A DNA stretch of 64,000 nucleotides. It comes from Pedobacter helvus. Lineage in GTDB: Bacteria > Bacteroidota > Bacteroidia > Sphingobacteriales > Sphingobacteriaceae. The stretch spans positions 315,210 through 379,209 of the forward strand of contig NZ_SRMP01000003.1 of the NCBI RefSeq assembly GCF_005925325.1. Reading direction: 5' to 3'. Shown piece after piece: positions 34,858 through 43,293 of the stretch. Under the pieces are notes generated by a model. That model searched no databases. It was not told where the DNA came from and saw nothing but the letters and a program-made list of their open reading frames with translations. How positions within the stretch are numbered: position 1 is the first letter of the stretch; every line of letters starts with the position of its first letter. A program made the position numbers and the translations under genes.

Positions 34858-35268
34858 ATGAAAAAAATTACACTTATGGCATTAATAATGCTTTTAGGTT
34901 TCGGCTTTAGTAAAGCGCAAACCTCTGGAGACGAAGACAAAGTATATCCTTTTGTTTCCATCAAAAACCCACCAACATTTCCAGGTGGAATGAATGCATT
35001 TTACAAATTTTTGGGCGACAACATGAAGTATCCCGAACAAGCTAAAAAAGACAAAACACAAGGAACTGTATTTGTATCTTTTGTAGTAGAGAAAGATGGC
35101 TCTATTAACGATATTAAAATAGACAGAAGCTTAAGCACAGCCACAGATCAAGAGGCAAAGCGAGTGCTAGCGTTAAGCCCGAAATGGATAGCCGGCACAT
35201 TAGAAGGAAAAGCGATTAGGGTGAAGTACAATATGCCAATTAGGTTTACCGATAAGACTGCGAAATAA
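34858..35268 (+). CDS. Soluble energy transducer TonB-like protein
   Basis: A 136-residue protein with a signal peptide (MKKITLMALIMLLGFGFSKAQ) and one TonB C-terminal domain (GGMNAFYKFLGDNMKYPEQ, then KKDKTQGTVFVSFVVEKDG and IRVKYNMPIRF). Unlike canonical TonB it has no inner-membrane anchor or Pro-rich spanner, so it is a periplasmic or secreted TonB-C module. It closely resembles the second TonB-C repeat of the preceding protein, and its stop-to-start gap is 11 bp: a probable tandem duplicate in one operon. A terminator follows at 35296-35328. Confidence 0.85.
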   Translation: MKKITLMALIMLLGFGFSKAQTSGDEDKVYPFVSIKNPPTFPGGMNAFYKFLGDNMKYPEQAKKDKTQGTVFVSFVVEKDGSINDIKIDRSLSTATDQEAKRVLALSPKWIAGTLEGKAIRVKYNMPIRFTDKTAK

Positions 35269-35295
35269 GCGAATAACACACAAGTACTAAAAACA

Positions 35296-35328
35296 AAAGC
35301 CCTCGCGACTTAAAAGTCGGAGGGCTTT
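35296..35328 (+). terminator. Intrinsic terminator of the BlaI-M56-TonB operon
   Basis: AAAGCCCTC and GAGGGCTTT pair around an internal GACTT/AAGTC stem, giving a strong hairpin. It lies 27 bp after the TonB-like stop. Confidence 0.8.
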
Positions 35329-35465
35329 ATAATTTCTCCTATGTCTCGGACAATTAAAGTTAAATAATTAATTTCAATTTTCCGAATTTACTATGCTAGC
35401 ATACAACCGATTACCTTTCTAATGAACTTTAAGAAAATTAGTGAATGCAGGTAATTGTTTCATAA

Positions 35466-35505
35466 ATAAAAAGCCCCCTTTACCTTTCTAGATAAAGAGG
35501 GCAAC
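35466..35505 (-). terminator. Intrinsic terminator of typA
   Basis: On the minus strand GCCCTCTTTATCTAGAAAG is followed by GTAAAGGGGGC and a T-rich run. It lies 34 bp downstream of the typA stop. Confidence 0.75.
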
Positions 35506-35538
35506 TTATAAAAGTTAAAGCTCTACAGCACCAATCAA

Positions 35539-37347
35539 TTACGATTGGAACTGCTTGCCTTTTATTTTACGTTCGTTCTCTGTTAGGTAAATTTTACGTA
35601 AACGCATGCTTACCGGAGTTACTTCGATGTATTCATCAGCCTGGATATACTCCATAGCTTCCTCTAATGAGAATTTAATAGCTGGTGCAATACGAACGTT
35701 ATCATCAGAACCAGAAGCACGCATGTTAGTTAATGCTTTTCCTTTAACAACGTTAATTACTAAATCGTTATCACGGATGTGCTCTCCTAGAATCTGTCCT
35801 TCATAAATATCCACACCTGGATCTACGAAGAAACGGCCTCTATCTTGTAATTTATCGATTGAATAAGCAGTAGTCATACCTTTATCCATAGAGATCAATA
35901 CACCGTTTAAACGACCAGGAATTGTACCTTTCCAAGGCTCGTAAGCTTTGAAACGGTGCGCCATAATTGCTTCACCAGCAGTGGCAGTTAAAACGTTGTT
36001 ACGCAAACCGATGATACCACGAGAAGGAATTTCGAATTCTAAGTGTTGTAAATCGCCTTTTGGCTCCATAATCAACAACTCGCCTTTACGTTGAGTTACC
36101 AATTCAATTACTTTACCAGCAACATCACCAGGAACGTCAACAATCAAGGTCTCGATTGGCTCGTGTTTCTTACCATCAATTTCTCTTACGATTACCTGTG
36201 GCTGACCTACCTGTAATTCATAACCTTCACGACGCATGGTCTCGATCAATACTGATAAATGGAGAATACCACGGCCATAAACTAACCATGAATCAGCACC
36301 TTCAGTTTCTACCACTTTCAATGCCAAGTTTTTCTCCATCTCTTTCATCAAACGATCTTTGATACGTTGAGAAGTTACCAACTTACCTTCTTTACCGAAG
36401 AAAGGCGAGTTATTGATGGTGAACAACATGTTCATTGTAGGCTCATCAATGCTGATTACTGGTAATTGCTCTGGTGCTTCAAAATCAGCAATAGTATCAC
36501 CAATATCAAAACCATCGATACCAACAACAGCACAAATATCTCCAGATTTAACTTCGGTAGCTTTTACTTTACCTAAACCTTCGAAAGTATATAATTCTTT
36601 TACTCTAGATTTAACCAATTTACCATCACGTTTAATCAAAGTAACAGGTTGGTTTTCTTTAATTGTACCTCTGTGTACACGTCCAATAGCAATACGACCT
36701 ACGAAAGAAGAATAATCTAACGAAGTGATTTGCATTTGTAAGGTACCGTCGTTGATCGGTGCAGCAGGAATATGCTCAACAATTGCATCCAACAATGGGA
36801 AGAAATTATCTGTTGGTTTGGTGTAATCAGTGCTCATCCAACCATTTTTAGATGAACCGTAAATTACAGGGAAATCTAACTGCTCTTCTGTTGCTTCTAA
36901 GTTAAAGAACAACTCAAAAATTTGCTCATAAACTTCTTCAGGGCGACAGTTTTCTTTATCAACTTTGTTTACAACTACAATTGGTTTTAAGCCTAAAGCT
37001 AAAGCCTTTTGCGTTACGAAACGAGTTTGGGGCATTGCACCTTCAAAAGCATCACATAACAAAAGTACACCATCAGCCATTTTCAATACACGCTCTACCT
37101 CACCACCAAAATCGGCGTGACCAGGAGTATCAATAATGTTGATTTTAACATCTTTATATTTTACCGAAACGTTTTTAGACACGATGGTAATACCACGCTC
37201 ACGCTCTAAATCGTTGTTATCTAGAATTAAATCTCCAGTTTGCTCGTTATCACGAAAAATAGAACAGGCATGTAAAATTTTGTCTACCGTAGTAGTTTTA
37301 CCGTGGTCTACGTGGGCTATAATAGCTATGTTTCTTATCTTTTGCAT
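35539..37347 (-). CDS. typA: Translational GTPase TypA/BipA
   Basis: A 602-residue GTPase that acts on the ribosome in stress and cold adaptation. The G domain has [13 protein letters not shown] (G1), RERGITI (G2), [10 protein letters not shown] (G3) and VNKVDKE (G4). EF-G-like domains follow, then the BipA C-terminal domain (about 385-602) with [16 protein letters not shown]. The start is ATG 37347. The open frame extends to 37449, but a promoter -7 box (37372-37379) lies inside that extension, so the upstream residues are not translated. Confidence 0.95.
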   Translation of the reverse strand: MQKIRNIAIIAHVDHGKTTTVDKILHACSIFRDNEQTGDLILDNNDLERERGITIVSKNVSVKYKDVKINIIDTPGHADFGGEVERVLKMADGVLLLCDAFEGAMPQTRFVTQKALALGLKPIVVVNKVDKENCRPEEVYEQIFELFFNLEATEEQLDFPVIYGSSKNGWMSTDYTKPTDNFFPLLDAIVEHIPAAPINDGTLQMQITSLDYSSFVGRIAIGRVHRGTIKENQPVTLIKRDGKLVKSRVKELYTFEGLGKVKATEVKSGDICAVVGIDGFDIGDTIADFEAPEQLPVISIDEPTMNMLFTINNSPFFGKEGKLVTSQRIKDRLMKEMEKNLALKVVETEGADSWLVYGRGILHLSVLIETMRREGYELQVGQPQVIVREIDGKKHEPIETLIVDVPGDVAGKVIELVTQRKGELLIMEPKGDLQHLEFEIPSRGIIGLRNNVLTATAGEAIMAHRFKAYEPWKGTIPGRLNGVLISMDKGMTTAYSIDKLQDRGRFFVDPGVDIYEGQILGEHIRDNDLVINVVKGKALTNMRASGSDDNVRIAPAIKFSLEEAMEYIQADEYIEVTPVSMRLRKIYLTENERKIKGKQFQS

Positions 37348-37371
37348 TGTATGCGATTGTATTTTAGGGCG

Positions 37372-37379
37372 CAAAGGTA
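37372..37379 (-). promoter_or_regulatory. -7 box (TACCTTTG) for typA
   Basis: The minus-strand octamer TACCTTTG ends 24 nt upstream of the ATG at 37347. It also supports that start over the longer open frame. Confidence 0.5.
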
Positions 37380-37618
37380 GTGAAAAAACCTTAAAACAGA
37401 AAGAAAAACGACCAGCAAAATGTGTTAAGTTTTTGTAAATCAATCGCATTGCTAATCGGTTACCTCAGCCCCGCTTTTCATTACTCCCGATAGAAAAAAT
37501 CGGGATTCATTTCAATCGGGTTTATTGAACATTCGCCAGTGCTTTTGGCCAGCAGTCCATAACTATCGTCTAAAAAAATATTCTTGCTAAATTAGCAGCT
37601 AATAAAATCCAAGGGCAC

Positions 37619-38377
37619 ATGAAAACTACTGCACAATTCCTTATTACTATCTGTTCGCTTTTTATAGTTTTTAGCTGCAGCGCCCAAACAAACGAAACAT
37701 TCGCTCCAAAAGTGGTTTACAAAACCGAAGATTTAATGGTAACCCAAATTTCGGCAAATGCTTTTGAACATACCTCTTATCTGCAAACCAACGATTTTGG
37801 AAAAGTTCCGTGCAACGGACTAATTGCAAGAGATGGCAATGAAACCATCATTTTCGACACACCTACTAACGATAAAAGTGCAGAAGAATTGATCAAATGG
37901 ATCAAAGAAAAACTGAACTGTAAAATCAAAGCAATTATCCCTACTCACTTCCACGATGATTGTTTAGGTGGTTTAAAAGCATTTCATAAAAATGGAATTC
38001 CATCTTCTGCTTATTTTAAAACCATAGCATTAGCTAAAGCAAAGAACTATGAAGTTCCTCAAAATAGTTTCAGCAAATCGCTACATCTTAAGTTAAGCAC
38101 AAAACATGTTACCGCAAAGTTCTTCGGCGAAGGCCATACCAAAGATAATGTAGTTGGTTATTTTCCTAGTGAAAGTATCATGTTTGGCGGCTGCTTAATC
38201 AAAGAGATCGATGCCACCAAAGGTTTTCTAGGTGACGCCAACGTTTCCACTTGGTCTACGACTGTAGAAAAAGTAAGGAAGGAATATCCCAAGGTTCGAA
38301 TGATTATTCCAGGACACGGTGAGCGAGGTGACAGCAAATTATTAGACTACACCATCAACTTATTTAAGAAGCAGTAA
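37619..38377 (+). CDS. Subclass B1-type metallo-beta-lactamase
   Basis: A 252-residue exported hydrolase. The N-terminus is a signal peptide with VFSC (Cys at about residue 20) that could be a lipobox or lie before a signal-peptidase I site. All B1 metal ligands are in place: THFHDDCLGG (H116-x-H118-x-D120 of standard numbering), GEGHTKDN (H196), MFGGCLIKE (C221) and IPGHGERG (H263). The Cys ligand and HxHxD pattern favour B1 (BlaB/CcrA/NDM group) over B3 or B2. These enzymes hydrolyse carbapenems. Environmental Pedobacter carry such intrinsic enzymes. No mobile element is near. Activity is not shown by sequence alone. Confidence 0.88.
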   Translation: MKTTAQFLITICSLFIVFSCSAQTNETFAPKVVYKTEDLMVTQISANAFEHTSYLQTNDFGKVPCNGLIARDGNETIIFDTPTNDKSAEELIKWIKEKLNCKIKAIIPTHFHDDCLGGLKAFHKNGIPSSAYFKTIALAKAKNYEVPQNSFSKSLHLKLSTKHVTAKFFGEGHTKDNVVGYFPSESIMFGGCLIKEIDATKGFLGDANVSTWSTTVEKVRKEYPKVRMIIPGHGERGDSKLLDYTINLFKKQ

Positions 38378-38384
38378 ATTTACC

Positions 38385-38834
38385 TCAACTTAGCTTCAGC
38401 CAATCTTCGTAACTGATCACTCCTAATTCTGGCTTGCCTTCTCCTTCCAGCATGGCAATAAATTCTAAGTCATGTCCATCGGGATCTTTAAAGTAAATGG
38501 CTACAGCTGGCATCCAGGCAAAAACCATTGGTTTTTCTCTACCATCTTTCAAAAAATTATAAGGTTGGAGATTTCTAGCTTTCAAAAACGCCACCGATTT
38601 ATTCACAACATCATCTACATCGCAGCTAAAAGCAAAATGACGGATATCTATTTCGGCTTTTGGCTTCTCCCATAAACCCAGCATGGCACCTTTGGGTTCG
38701 CCAATCCAAAAGAAAGCTACCCTACGCTCGTCATTGTAACCACATTCAATTAAGCCCAATACATTTTTATAGAAATTGATAGACCTTTCCAAATCTTCAA
38801 CAAAGATGTGTGTTTCAAATAATCCTTTTATCAT
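38385..38834 (-). CDS. VOC family (glyoxalase/dioxygenase-like) protein
   Basis: A 149-residue protein with paired beta-alpha-beta-beta-beta modules: ETHIFVEDLERSINFYKNVLGL at the N-terminus and FKDPDGHDLEFIAML near residue 115. His in the first motif and Glu in the last strand could serve as metal ligands. Substrate unknown (glyoxalase, fosfomycin-type or dioxygenase). It is convergent with the metallo-beta-lactamase gene; their stops are 8 bp apart. Confidence 0.85.
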   Translation of the reverse strand: MIKGLFETHIFVEDLERSINFYKNVLGLIECGYNDERRVAFFWIGEPKGAMLGLWEKPKAEIDIRHFAFSCDVDDVVNKSVAFLKARNLQPYNFLKDGREKPMVFAWMPAVAIYFKDPDGHDLEFIAMLEGEGKPELGVISYEDWLKLS

Positions 38835-39061
38835 GAAACGAAGTTACGCCAGACACAGGCCTAAAGAAAATCACTTCTTTCAATCAGTGCATCAAGAAAA
38901 ACTATGAATGAAATTTGGTGTAAAAGAAACGGGGACTCAGCATACCGCCTTGTCCCCGCCATCTAAATTAACGCTCTCAGTAATATAAACTCCTTTACAT
39001 TGGCTTTATTGTATCGCCCTCAAAAAAAAATAATATTATTTTAACAACTCAGTCGCCAACA

Positions 39062-39087
39062 AAAAAGCCCCGACTAGCGAGGCTTCT
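39062..39087 (-). terminator. Terminator-like hairpin downstream of the fasciclin gene
   Basis: On the minus strand AGCCTCGCTAGTCGGGGCT is followed by TTTTTTG, about 25 bp past the stop codon. The stem contains one mismatch. Confidence 0.6.
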
Positions 39088-39111
39088 TTATATAACAATT
39101 AAAACGAAAAA

Positions 39112-39681
39112 CTATGGCATTAGAACAGCATCAACCACATGGATTACACCATTAGATTGGTTTACATCGGCAATGGTTACTTTAGCATCGTTACCTTTTG
39201 CATCTCTCACGTACAAGTCTTTTCCTTTAGTCCAAAAAGTTAGGTTACCACCTTGAACGGTTTTCATTGTTGCTTTGCCGTTTCCTTTTTTAACTGCAGC
39301 CCAAACATCTTTTGCACTAAAATTACCCGACAATACGTGGTAGGTTAAAATTTTGGTTAATGTTGCTTTATTTTCTGGCTTAACTAAAGTCTCTACAGTT
39401 CCTTTTGGCAACTTATTGAAAGCTTCATTAGTTGGAGCAAAAACGGTGAATGGTCCTTTAGAAGATAAAGTTTCTACTAAGCCAGCGGCTTTTACCGCAG
39501 CCACCAATGTAGTATGGTCTTTTGAATTTACGGCATTCTCTACTATGTTTTTACTCGGATACATTGGCGCACCCCCTACCATTACTGTTTTTTCTTTAGC
39601 TTTTTGCGCAACAGCCACGTTTACAACTGCTACACTTAAAGACATTATACCTAGCGCTACAATTTTGGTTAACTTTTTCAT
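39112..39681 (-). CDS. Secreted fasciclin (FAS1) domain protein
   Basis: A 189-residue exported protein (signal peptide [20 protein letters not shown]..., ending AVAQ). One FAS1 domain follows: [40 protein letters not shown] (H1-type motif), [15 protein letters not shown], and the C-terminal [16 protein letters not shown]. The ATG at 39681 is preferred; the frame continues to 39720 but the added residues are not signal-like. It is divergent, across a msrB relic, from an ECF sigma factor and RskA-like anti-sigma gene. Confidence 0.9.
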   Translation of the reverse strand: MKKLTKIVALGIMSLSVAVVNVAVAQKAKEKTVMVGGAPMYPSKNIVENAVNSKDHTTLVAAVKAAGLVETLSSKGPFTVFAPTNEAFNKLPKGTVETLVKPENKATLTKILTYHVLSGNFSAKDVWAAVKKGNGKATMKTVQGGNLTFWTKGKDLYVRDAKGNDAKVTIADVNQSNGVIHVVDAVLMP

Positions 39682-39722
39682 GATGTTTAATTTTATGGTT
39701 AAATTTTCTTTTATACTCACAC

Positions 39723-40031
39723 TTACGAAAAAGAACGGAGGTTCGGTTTTATTTCTAAAGTTTTTTTTGACAAACTAGCTTTATCCACTTTAAAATTAAG
39801 GCTGATGGAACTGATGCAATAACATTTGCCGGTAGGTTTAGCCCATCAAACACATAGCCCAATTGCGAGTTACATCTACCGCATAATAGTTCGGCACCGA
39901 TATAATTTTTTAGGTTACTTACTTTTAATTCAGCATGGTTCTGGCATAGTATGTTTTTTCCGAGCAGATGTAGGAACAGCAAAAATATTTCCTAGTAATA
40001 CGAAAACAATTTTCAACGAAATACATTTCAT
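39723..40031 (-). pseudogene. msrB: Decayed secreted msrB (methionine-R-sulfoxide reductase) relic with at least two frameshifts
   Basis: Reading the minus strand, a signal-peptide-like frame begins at ATG 40031 (MKCISLKIVFVLLGNIFAVP...) and stops at EPC. The next frame reads HAELKVSNLKNYIGAELLCG, then RCNSQLGYVFDG, and a third frame continues KPTGKCYCISSISLNFKVDK to a stop at 39723. The second and third parts align with the C-terminal half of MsrB (the C-x-x-C, LGHVFDDGP and PTGxRYCINS blocks). The -1 shift is near 39840, where GGG-CTA should be GGG-CCT-A. Missing N-terminal domain sequence suggests an internal deletion. Confidence 0.7.
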
Positions 40032-40112
40032 ATCTGAATACATTTTTAAACTCATTTACATAGATGAATTAAAAACAGTTTTAAAAATGCACTTGACTAT
40101 CAGTTATTTTTC

Positions 40113-40120
40113 TATTTTTG
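40113..40120 (+). promoter_or_regulatory. Promoter TTG-N17-TATTTTTG of the ECF sigma/anti-sigma operon
   Basis: TATTTTTG at 40113-40120 with TTG at 40093-40095, 17 nt apart. It lies 20 bp upstream of the TTG start at 40140. Confidence 0.55.
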
Positions 40121-40139
40121 TTTAAAGCACTTTATTTAT

Positions 40140-40691
40140 TTGAACAATCAACCCAAACTGTCGGAACAAGAAATCATCTCACTGTTATTGCAACAGAACG
40201 AGAAGGGTTTTAATTATCTTTACGATAATTATTCGGCAGCCATTTACGGGATAATCGTAAGAGTTGTAAATGAAAAAGAATATGCTGATGAGATTATACA
40301 AGATGTCTTTGTAAAAATCTGGAAAAACATTGCACAATTTGATCCAGAGAAAGGTCGTTTATACACTTGGATGATTAATTTAGCAAGAAATACAGCGATT
40401 GATTACATTAGGTCCAAAGGTTTTCAGAACGAACAAAAAAACCAAAGTATTCCAGAATTCGTAAATGATAGTGAACAATATGCTACAGCACCTAATGTTG
40501 ACCATATTGGAGTAAAAGAGGTTTTATCGCAATTGAAAGAAGAATGGAGGGAATTAATAGAACTCGCTTATTTTAAAGGATATACCCAACAAGAAATTGC
40601 CGAAAGGCTAAATATACCCATAGGAACAATTAAAACGAGAACCAGAAATGCTTTAATTGAGCTTAAAAATTTGTTAAAAGACCACAGGTAG
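40140..40691 (+). CDS. ECF RNA polymerase sigma factor (SigK-like), TTG start
   Basis: A 183-residue sigma-70 family protein. The region-2 core reads LYDNYSAAIYGIIVRVVN, then YADEIIQDVFVKIWKNI (about residues 53-69), and region 4 has YFKGYTQQEIAERLNIPIGT (about 146-165), the helix-turn-helix that reads the -35 element. The start must be TTG 40140: no in-frame ATG precedes region 2. The stop is 12 bp before an RskA-type anti-sigma gene. Both members of the pair begin with TTG, which may keep their levels low. Confidence 0.92.
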   Translation: MNNQPKLSEQEIISLLLQQNEKGFNYLYDNYSAAIYGIIVRVVNEKEYADEIIQDVFVKIWKNIAQFDPEKGRLYTWMINLARNTAIDYIRSKGFQNEQKNQSIPEFVNDSEQYATAPNVDHIGVKEVLSQLKEEWRELIELAYFKGYTQQEIAERLNIPIGTIKTRTRNALIELKNLLKDHR

Positions 40692-40703
40692 AAAAGGGAG
40701 AAA

Positions 40704-41519
40704 TTGGATATTAAGGAATATATATCGTCTGGCATTATAGAAGCCTATGTTATGGGCTTAGCTTCTGAGGAGGAAATGCGCATTTTGGATTGCATCCAAA
40801 GCAATAACCCAGAGGTTAAGCAGGCTATCTTAGACGCACAAAATACTTTAGAGGATTTTGCGTCTCAGCAAGCTATTGCCCCACCACCAGCACTAAAGTC
40901 GGCGATATGGGCTAAAATTTCCGAAGAAAACCAAGAAAGCAATGAGGTCGAAGAAAGTGTAGTAGAACCAGTTACTGCTCCTCTCTATCCATCGCAAAGT
41001 ACAGAGAACAACAAAGCTCCTTTAAAATGGTTTGCTATTGCAGCAAGTATTTTATTGGTAGCGAGTATTTCTTTGAATCTTTACTACAACAGTGCACAAA
41101 ACAGCATTAAAGATCAGTTAGCAACTTTAACAGCAGCAAAAAAGAATAACGAACTTGCCTACCAAAACCTAAAAAGCAGATGGGACTTAGCGAATAATCC
41201 AACAGTTAAGGCTATTCCATTATTGGGTGTAGAGAAACATCCAGACATGAAGGCTATGGTATATTTTGAGCAAAACTCTAACAACGTTTATTTGGCTTTG
41301 GAAAATCTTCCTGTTGCACCAAAAGACCAACAATACCAATTATGGGCCATTGTAGATGGCAAACCTTTAAGCTTAGGGGTTTTTGACCAAGATGCCGAAG
41401 CCACAGTACAAAAAATGACTGCCGTTAATGCGGCTCAAGCATTTGCCATTACTTTAGAAAAACGTGGCGGGGTAGCCTCTCCTACTATGGAGAATATGTA
41501 CGTGATGGGCAAAGTTTAA
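40704..41519 (+). CDS. RskA-type anti-sigma factor, TTG start
   Basis: A 271-residue membrane protein. The N-terminal cytoplasmic anti-sigma domain (IKEYISSGIIEAYVMGLASE..., about 1-75) is followed by one transmembrane helix (WFAIAASILLVASISLNLYY, about 110-130) and a periplasmic RskA_C domain (KHPDMKAMVYFEQNSNNVYL, DQQYQLWAIVDGKPLSLGVF, about 172-270). It starts at TTG 40704 after an AAAAGGGAGAAA that resembles a Shine-Dalgarno. It should bind the sigma factor encoded 12 bp upstream. Its stop abuts the stop of the convergent esterase gene at 41520. Confidence 0.9.
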   Translation: MDIKEYISSGIIEAYVMGLASEEEMRILDCIQSNNPEVKQAILDAQNTLEDFASQQAIAPPPALKSAIWAKISEENQESNEVEESVVEPVTAPLYPSQSTENNKAPLKWFAIAASILLVASISLNLYYNSAQNSIKDQLATLTAAKKNNELAYQNLKSRWDLANNPTVKAIPLLGVEKHPDMKAMVYFEQNSNNVYLALENLPVAPKDQQYQLWAIVDGKPLSLGVFDQDAEATVQKMTAVNAAQAFAITLEKRGGVASPTMENMYVMGKV

Positions 41520-42257
41520 TTACTTAGCAAAAGCCCATTCTAAAAACTTAGGAAACGCCTTGCCCCAAGTAGGCACATCGTGTTTGCCACCAACCATTTC
41601 GTAATAAAACACATCATCAGGACGTTTATATCCTTTTTTTAACAGCTCTTTGATCACGTCGATGGTATCGTCTATCGAATCGATAATAAAGTTTCTATTA
41701 CGATCTGCCTTTTCATCTTCTGTACCTGTCATTAGCCAAAATTTGAGGTTTTGTTTGGCAGATGTTTCTTTAAGCATTTCATGGAGAATACGATCATCTT
41801 CAGTATAGCCATCGCTGAGATCCTTTTTTCTCCACCAAAAAGACCCTGAAAAAACGCCAGCAATATCAAAAACATCACTGTGATTCCAAGCAATATCAAA
41901 GGCGGTTAATCCTCCAAGAGAAAAACCAGCAAATGCTTTTTTACCATTAATTGCTGTACCAACTTGTTTTTCAACGAATGGCAATAATTCTTGCAATACG
42001 AATTGAGTATACAAATCAGCTTTGCTACCTCTGTTTTTAAAATCGGGACGATGGGCAACTCCATATTCCAACAAACGCTCTTCGCCTGCCTTTATCCCAA
42101 CAACAATTACTGGTTCGATTTTCCATTTTTGATATAAGGCAGATATGTTTGCCTCAAGCTCCATTTGAGATAAATCTTGGCCATCATTTACCAATAATAA
42201 ATTTACAGTTTCATTACCCAGTAGATTTTCGGGAGTATAAATATCCACCTCAACCAT
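41520..42257 (-). CDS. Alpha/beta hydrolase-fold esterase (Fes/EsD-like)
   Basis: A 245-residue cytosolic esterase. Motifs: the nucleophile elbow FAGFSLGGLTAFDI (Ser at about residue 113), LLVNDGQDL near the N-terminus, and GGKHDVPTWGKAF with the catalytic His near residue 230. In frame upstream of the ATG the sequence still reads TTYQIKSKSLQR, as in family N-termini, but only back to a stop and without a start codon, so the ATG start may be a shortened version. The gene is convergent with the anti-sigma gene (0 bp gap) and divergent from the next esterase. Confidence 0.85.
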   Translation of the reverse strand: MVEVDIYTPENLLGNETVNLLLVNDGQDLSQMELEANISALYQKWKIEPVIVVGIKAGEERLLEYGVAHRPDFKNRGSKADLYTQFVLQELLPFVEKQVGTAINGKKAFAGFSLGGLTAFDIAWNHSDVFDIAGVFSGSFWWRKKDLSDGYTEDDRILHEMLKETSAKQNLKFWLMTGTEDEKADRNRNFIIDSIDDTIDVIKELLKKGYKRPDDVFYYEMVGGKHDVPTWGKAFPKFLEWAFAK

Positions 42258-42423
42258 ACGTTGAAGCGATTTTGATTTGATTTGATAGGTAGTTTTAATA
42301 ACGAACTAATAAGGTATGCAGAAGAATTGTCTTTCGACAATATCATAATTAACTGCAAAGTTATCACTATCTCAAAAAATAGACAACTTATAAGGCTAAA
42401 TACTTTTTAAAATAATTCTCAGA

Positions 42424-42431
42424 TATTTTTG
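42424..42431 (+). promoter_or_regulatory. -7 box (TATTTTTG) of the esterase-amidoligase cluster
   Basis: TATTTTTG at 42424-42431 overlaps the first base of a GTG at 42431, an in-frame upstream candidate start that it therefore excludes. It is about 42 nt upstream of the ATG at 42473. Confidence 0.5.
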
Positions 42432-42472
42432 TGCTTGAAAATGATTTACTTACCTTAAAGCAGCTAATTGTT

Positions 42473-43183
42473 ATGCCCATGAGAGAAGAACTACAAAAAT
42501 GGTACAGTCCGAGCCTAAATAAAGATATGGATACGCTGGTTTTTGGACACAGCGGTTATCCAATCATTCTCTTTCCCACAAGTATGGGCCGTTATTACGA
42601 GAATAAAGATTTCAAGTTAATTGAGTCGGTACAGAATTTTATTAATGAAGGTAAGATCAAAGTATATTGCCCCGATAGCATCGATTCATTGAGCTGGTAT
42701 AATAAGCACATCCATCCGGCAGATAGAGTTAAAAATCACATCTGGTATGATAAGTTTTTGCTAGAAGAGTTGCTGCCCTTGGCTAAAAGCGAGACAGGTA
42801 GAGATAAAGTGATTACCGCTGGTTGCAGTTTTGGAGGATATCATGCCGCAAATCTTGCTTTTCGCCATCCTTGGGCAGTAAGCCATGTTTTTAGCATGAG
42901 TGGTGCTTTTGATATTACCGGCCAATTAGATGGTTTTTATAATGATGATGTTTACTTTAACAATCCGGTAGACTATCTGCCGAACAACATTAATCCCGAG
43001 CTTTGGCAATTAAAAATTGTTTTAGGGACATCAGACAGAGATATCTGCAAGCCAGATAACGAAAGGCTTTCGGGCATCCTACACCAGAAAGGAATTAACC
43101 ATTGGTTAGACGTTAGGGCAAATGCCGACCACGATTGGCCAATTTGGAGAGATATGTTTCCTGAATACATCTACCAACTTTAA
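42473..43183 (+). CDS. Alpha/beta hydrolase-fold esterase family protein
   Basis: A 236-residue protein (start ATG 42473, M-P-M-R-E-E; the GTG 42431 start is excluded by the -7 box). The fold has the catalytic Ser in TAGCSFGGYHAANLAF (about residue 121), an Asp in GTSDRDICKPDN (about 187) and a His in NADHDWPIWRD (about 222). The FGHSGYPIILFPTSMGRYYE motif is typical of the Bacteroidota 'esterase family' set next to amidoligase clusters. Possibly cleaves or transfers an ester or amide in the pathway. It heads a run of co-directional genes. Confidence 0.85.
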   Translation: MPMREELQKWYSPSLNKDMDTLVFGHSGYPIILFPTSMGRYYENKDFKLIESVQNFINEGKIKVYCPDSIDSLSWYNKHIHPADRVKNHIWYDKFLLEELLPLAKSETGRDKVITAGCSFGGYHAANLAFRHPWAVSHVFSMSGAFDITGQLDGFYNDDVYFNNPVDYLPNNINPELWQLKIVLGTSDRDICKPDNERLSGILHQKGINHWLDVRANADHDWPIWRDMFPEYIYQL

Positions 43184-43189
43184 AAAATG

Positions 43190-43240
43190 ATTGAATTTTA
43201 AATGAGAGAATGATTGAATACCAAACACTCCAACAGTAGA
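43190..43240 (+). repeat. Word-repeat tract before the ATP-grasp gene
   Basis: GATTGAATTTTAAATGAGAG and AATGATTGAATACC repeat the word ATGATTGAAT imperfectly, just after the esterase stop. No coding or hairpin signal is apparent. Confidence 0.4.
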
Positions 43241-43293
43241 ACTTTTCAACAAACAACAACATTTCAAATACTTAATAAAAACATATAACCCCA

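Noticed and set aside
37348-37449. 34-residue N-terminal extension of TypA
   Set aside because: The extension has no family similarity and contains the typA -7 promoter box on the same strand.
39755-39982. 75-aa minus-strand frame as an intact gene
   Set aside because: Its second half is out of frame with the MsrB-like sequence; it is better read as part of a frameshifted relic.
42431-42472. GTG start extending the esterase by 14 residues
   Set aside because: A TATTTTTG -7 box overlaps the GTG, so transcription starts after it; the ATG at 42473 fits the family N-terminus.
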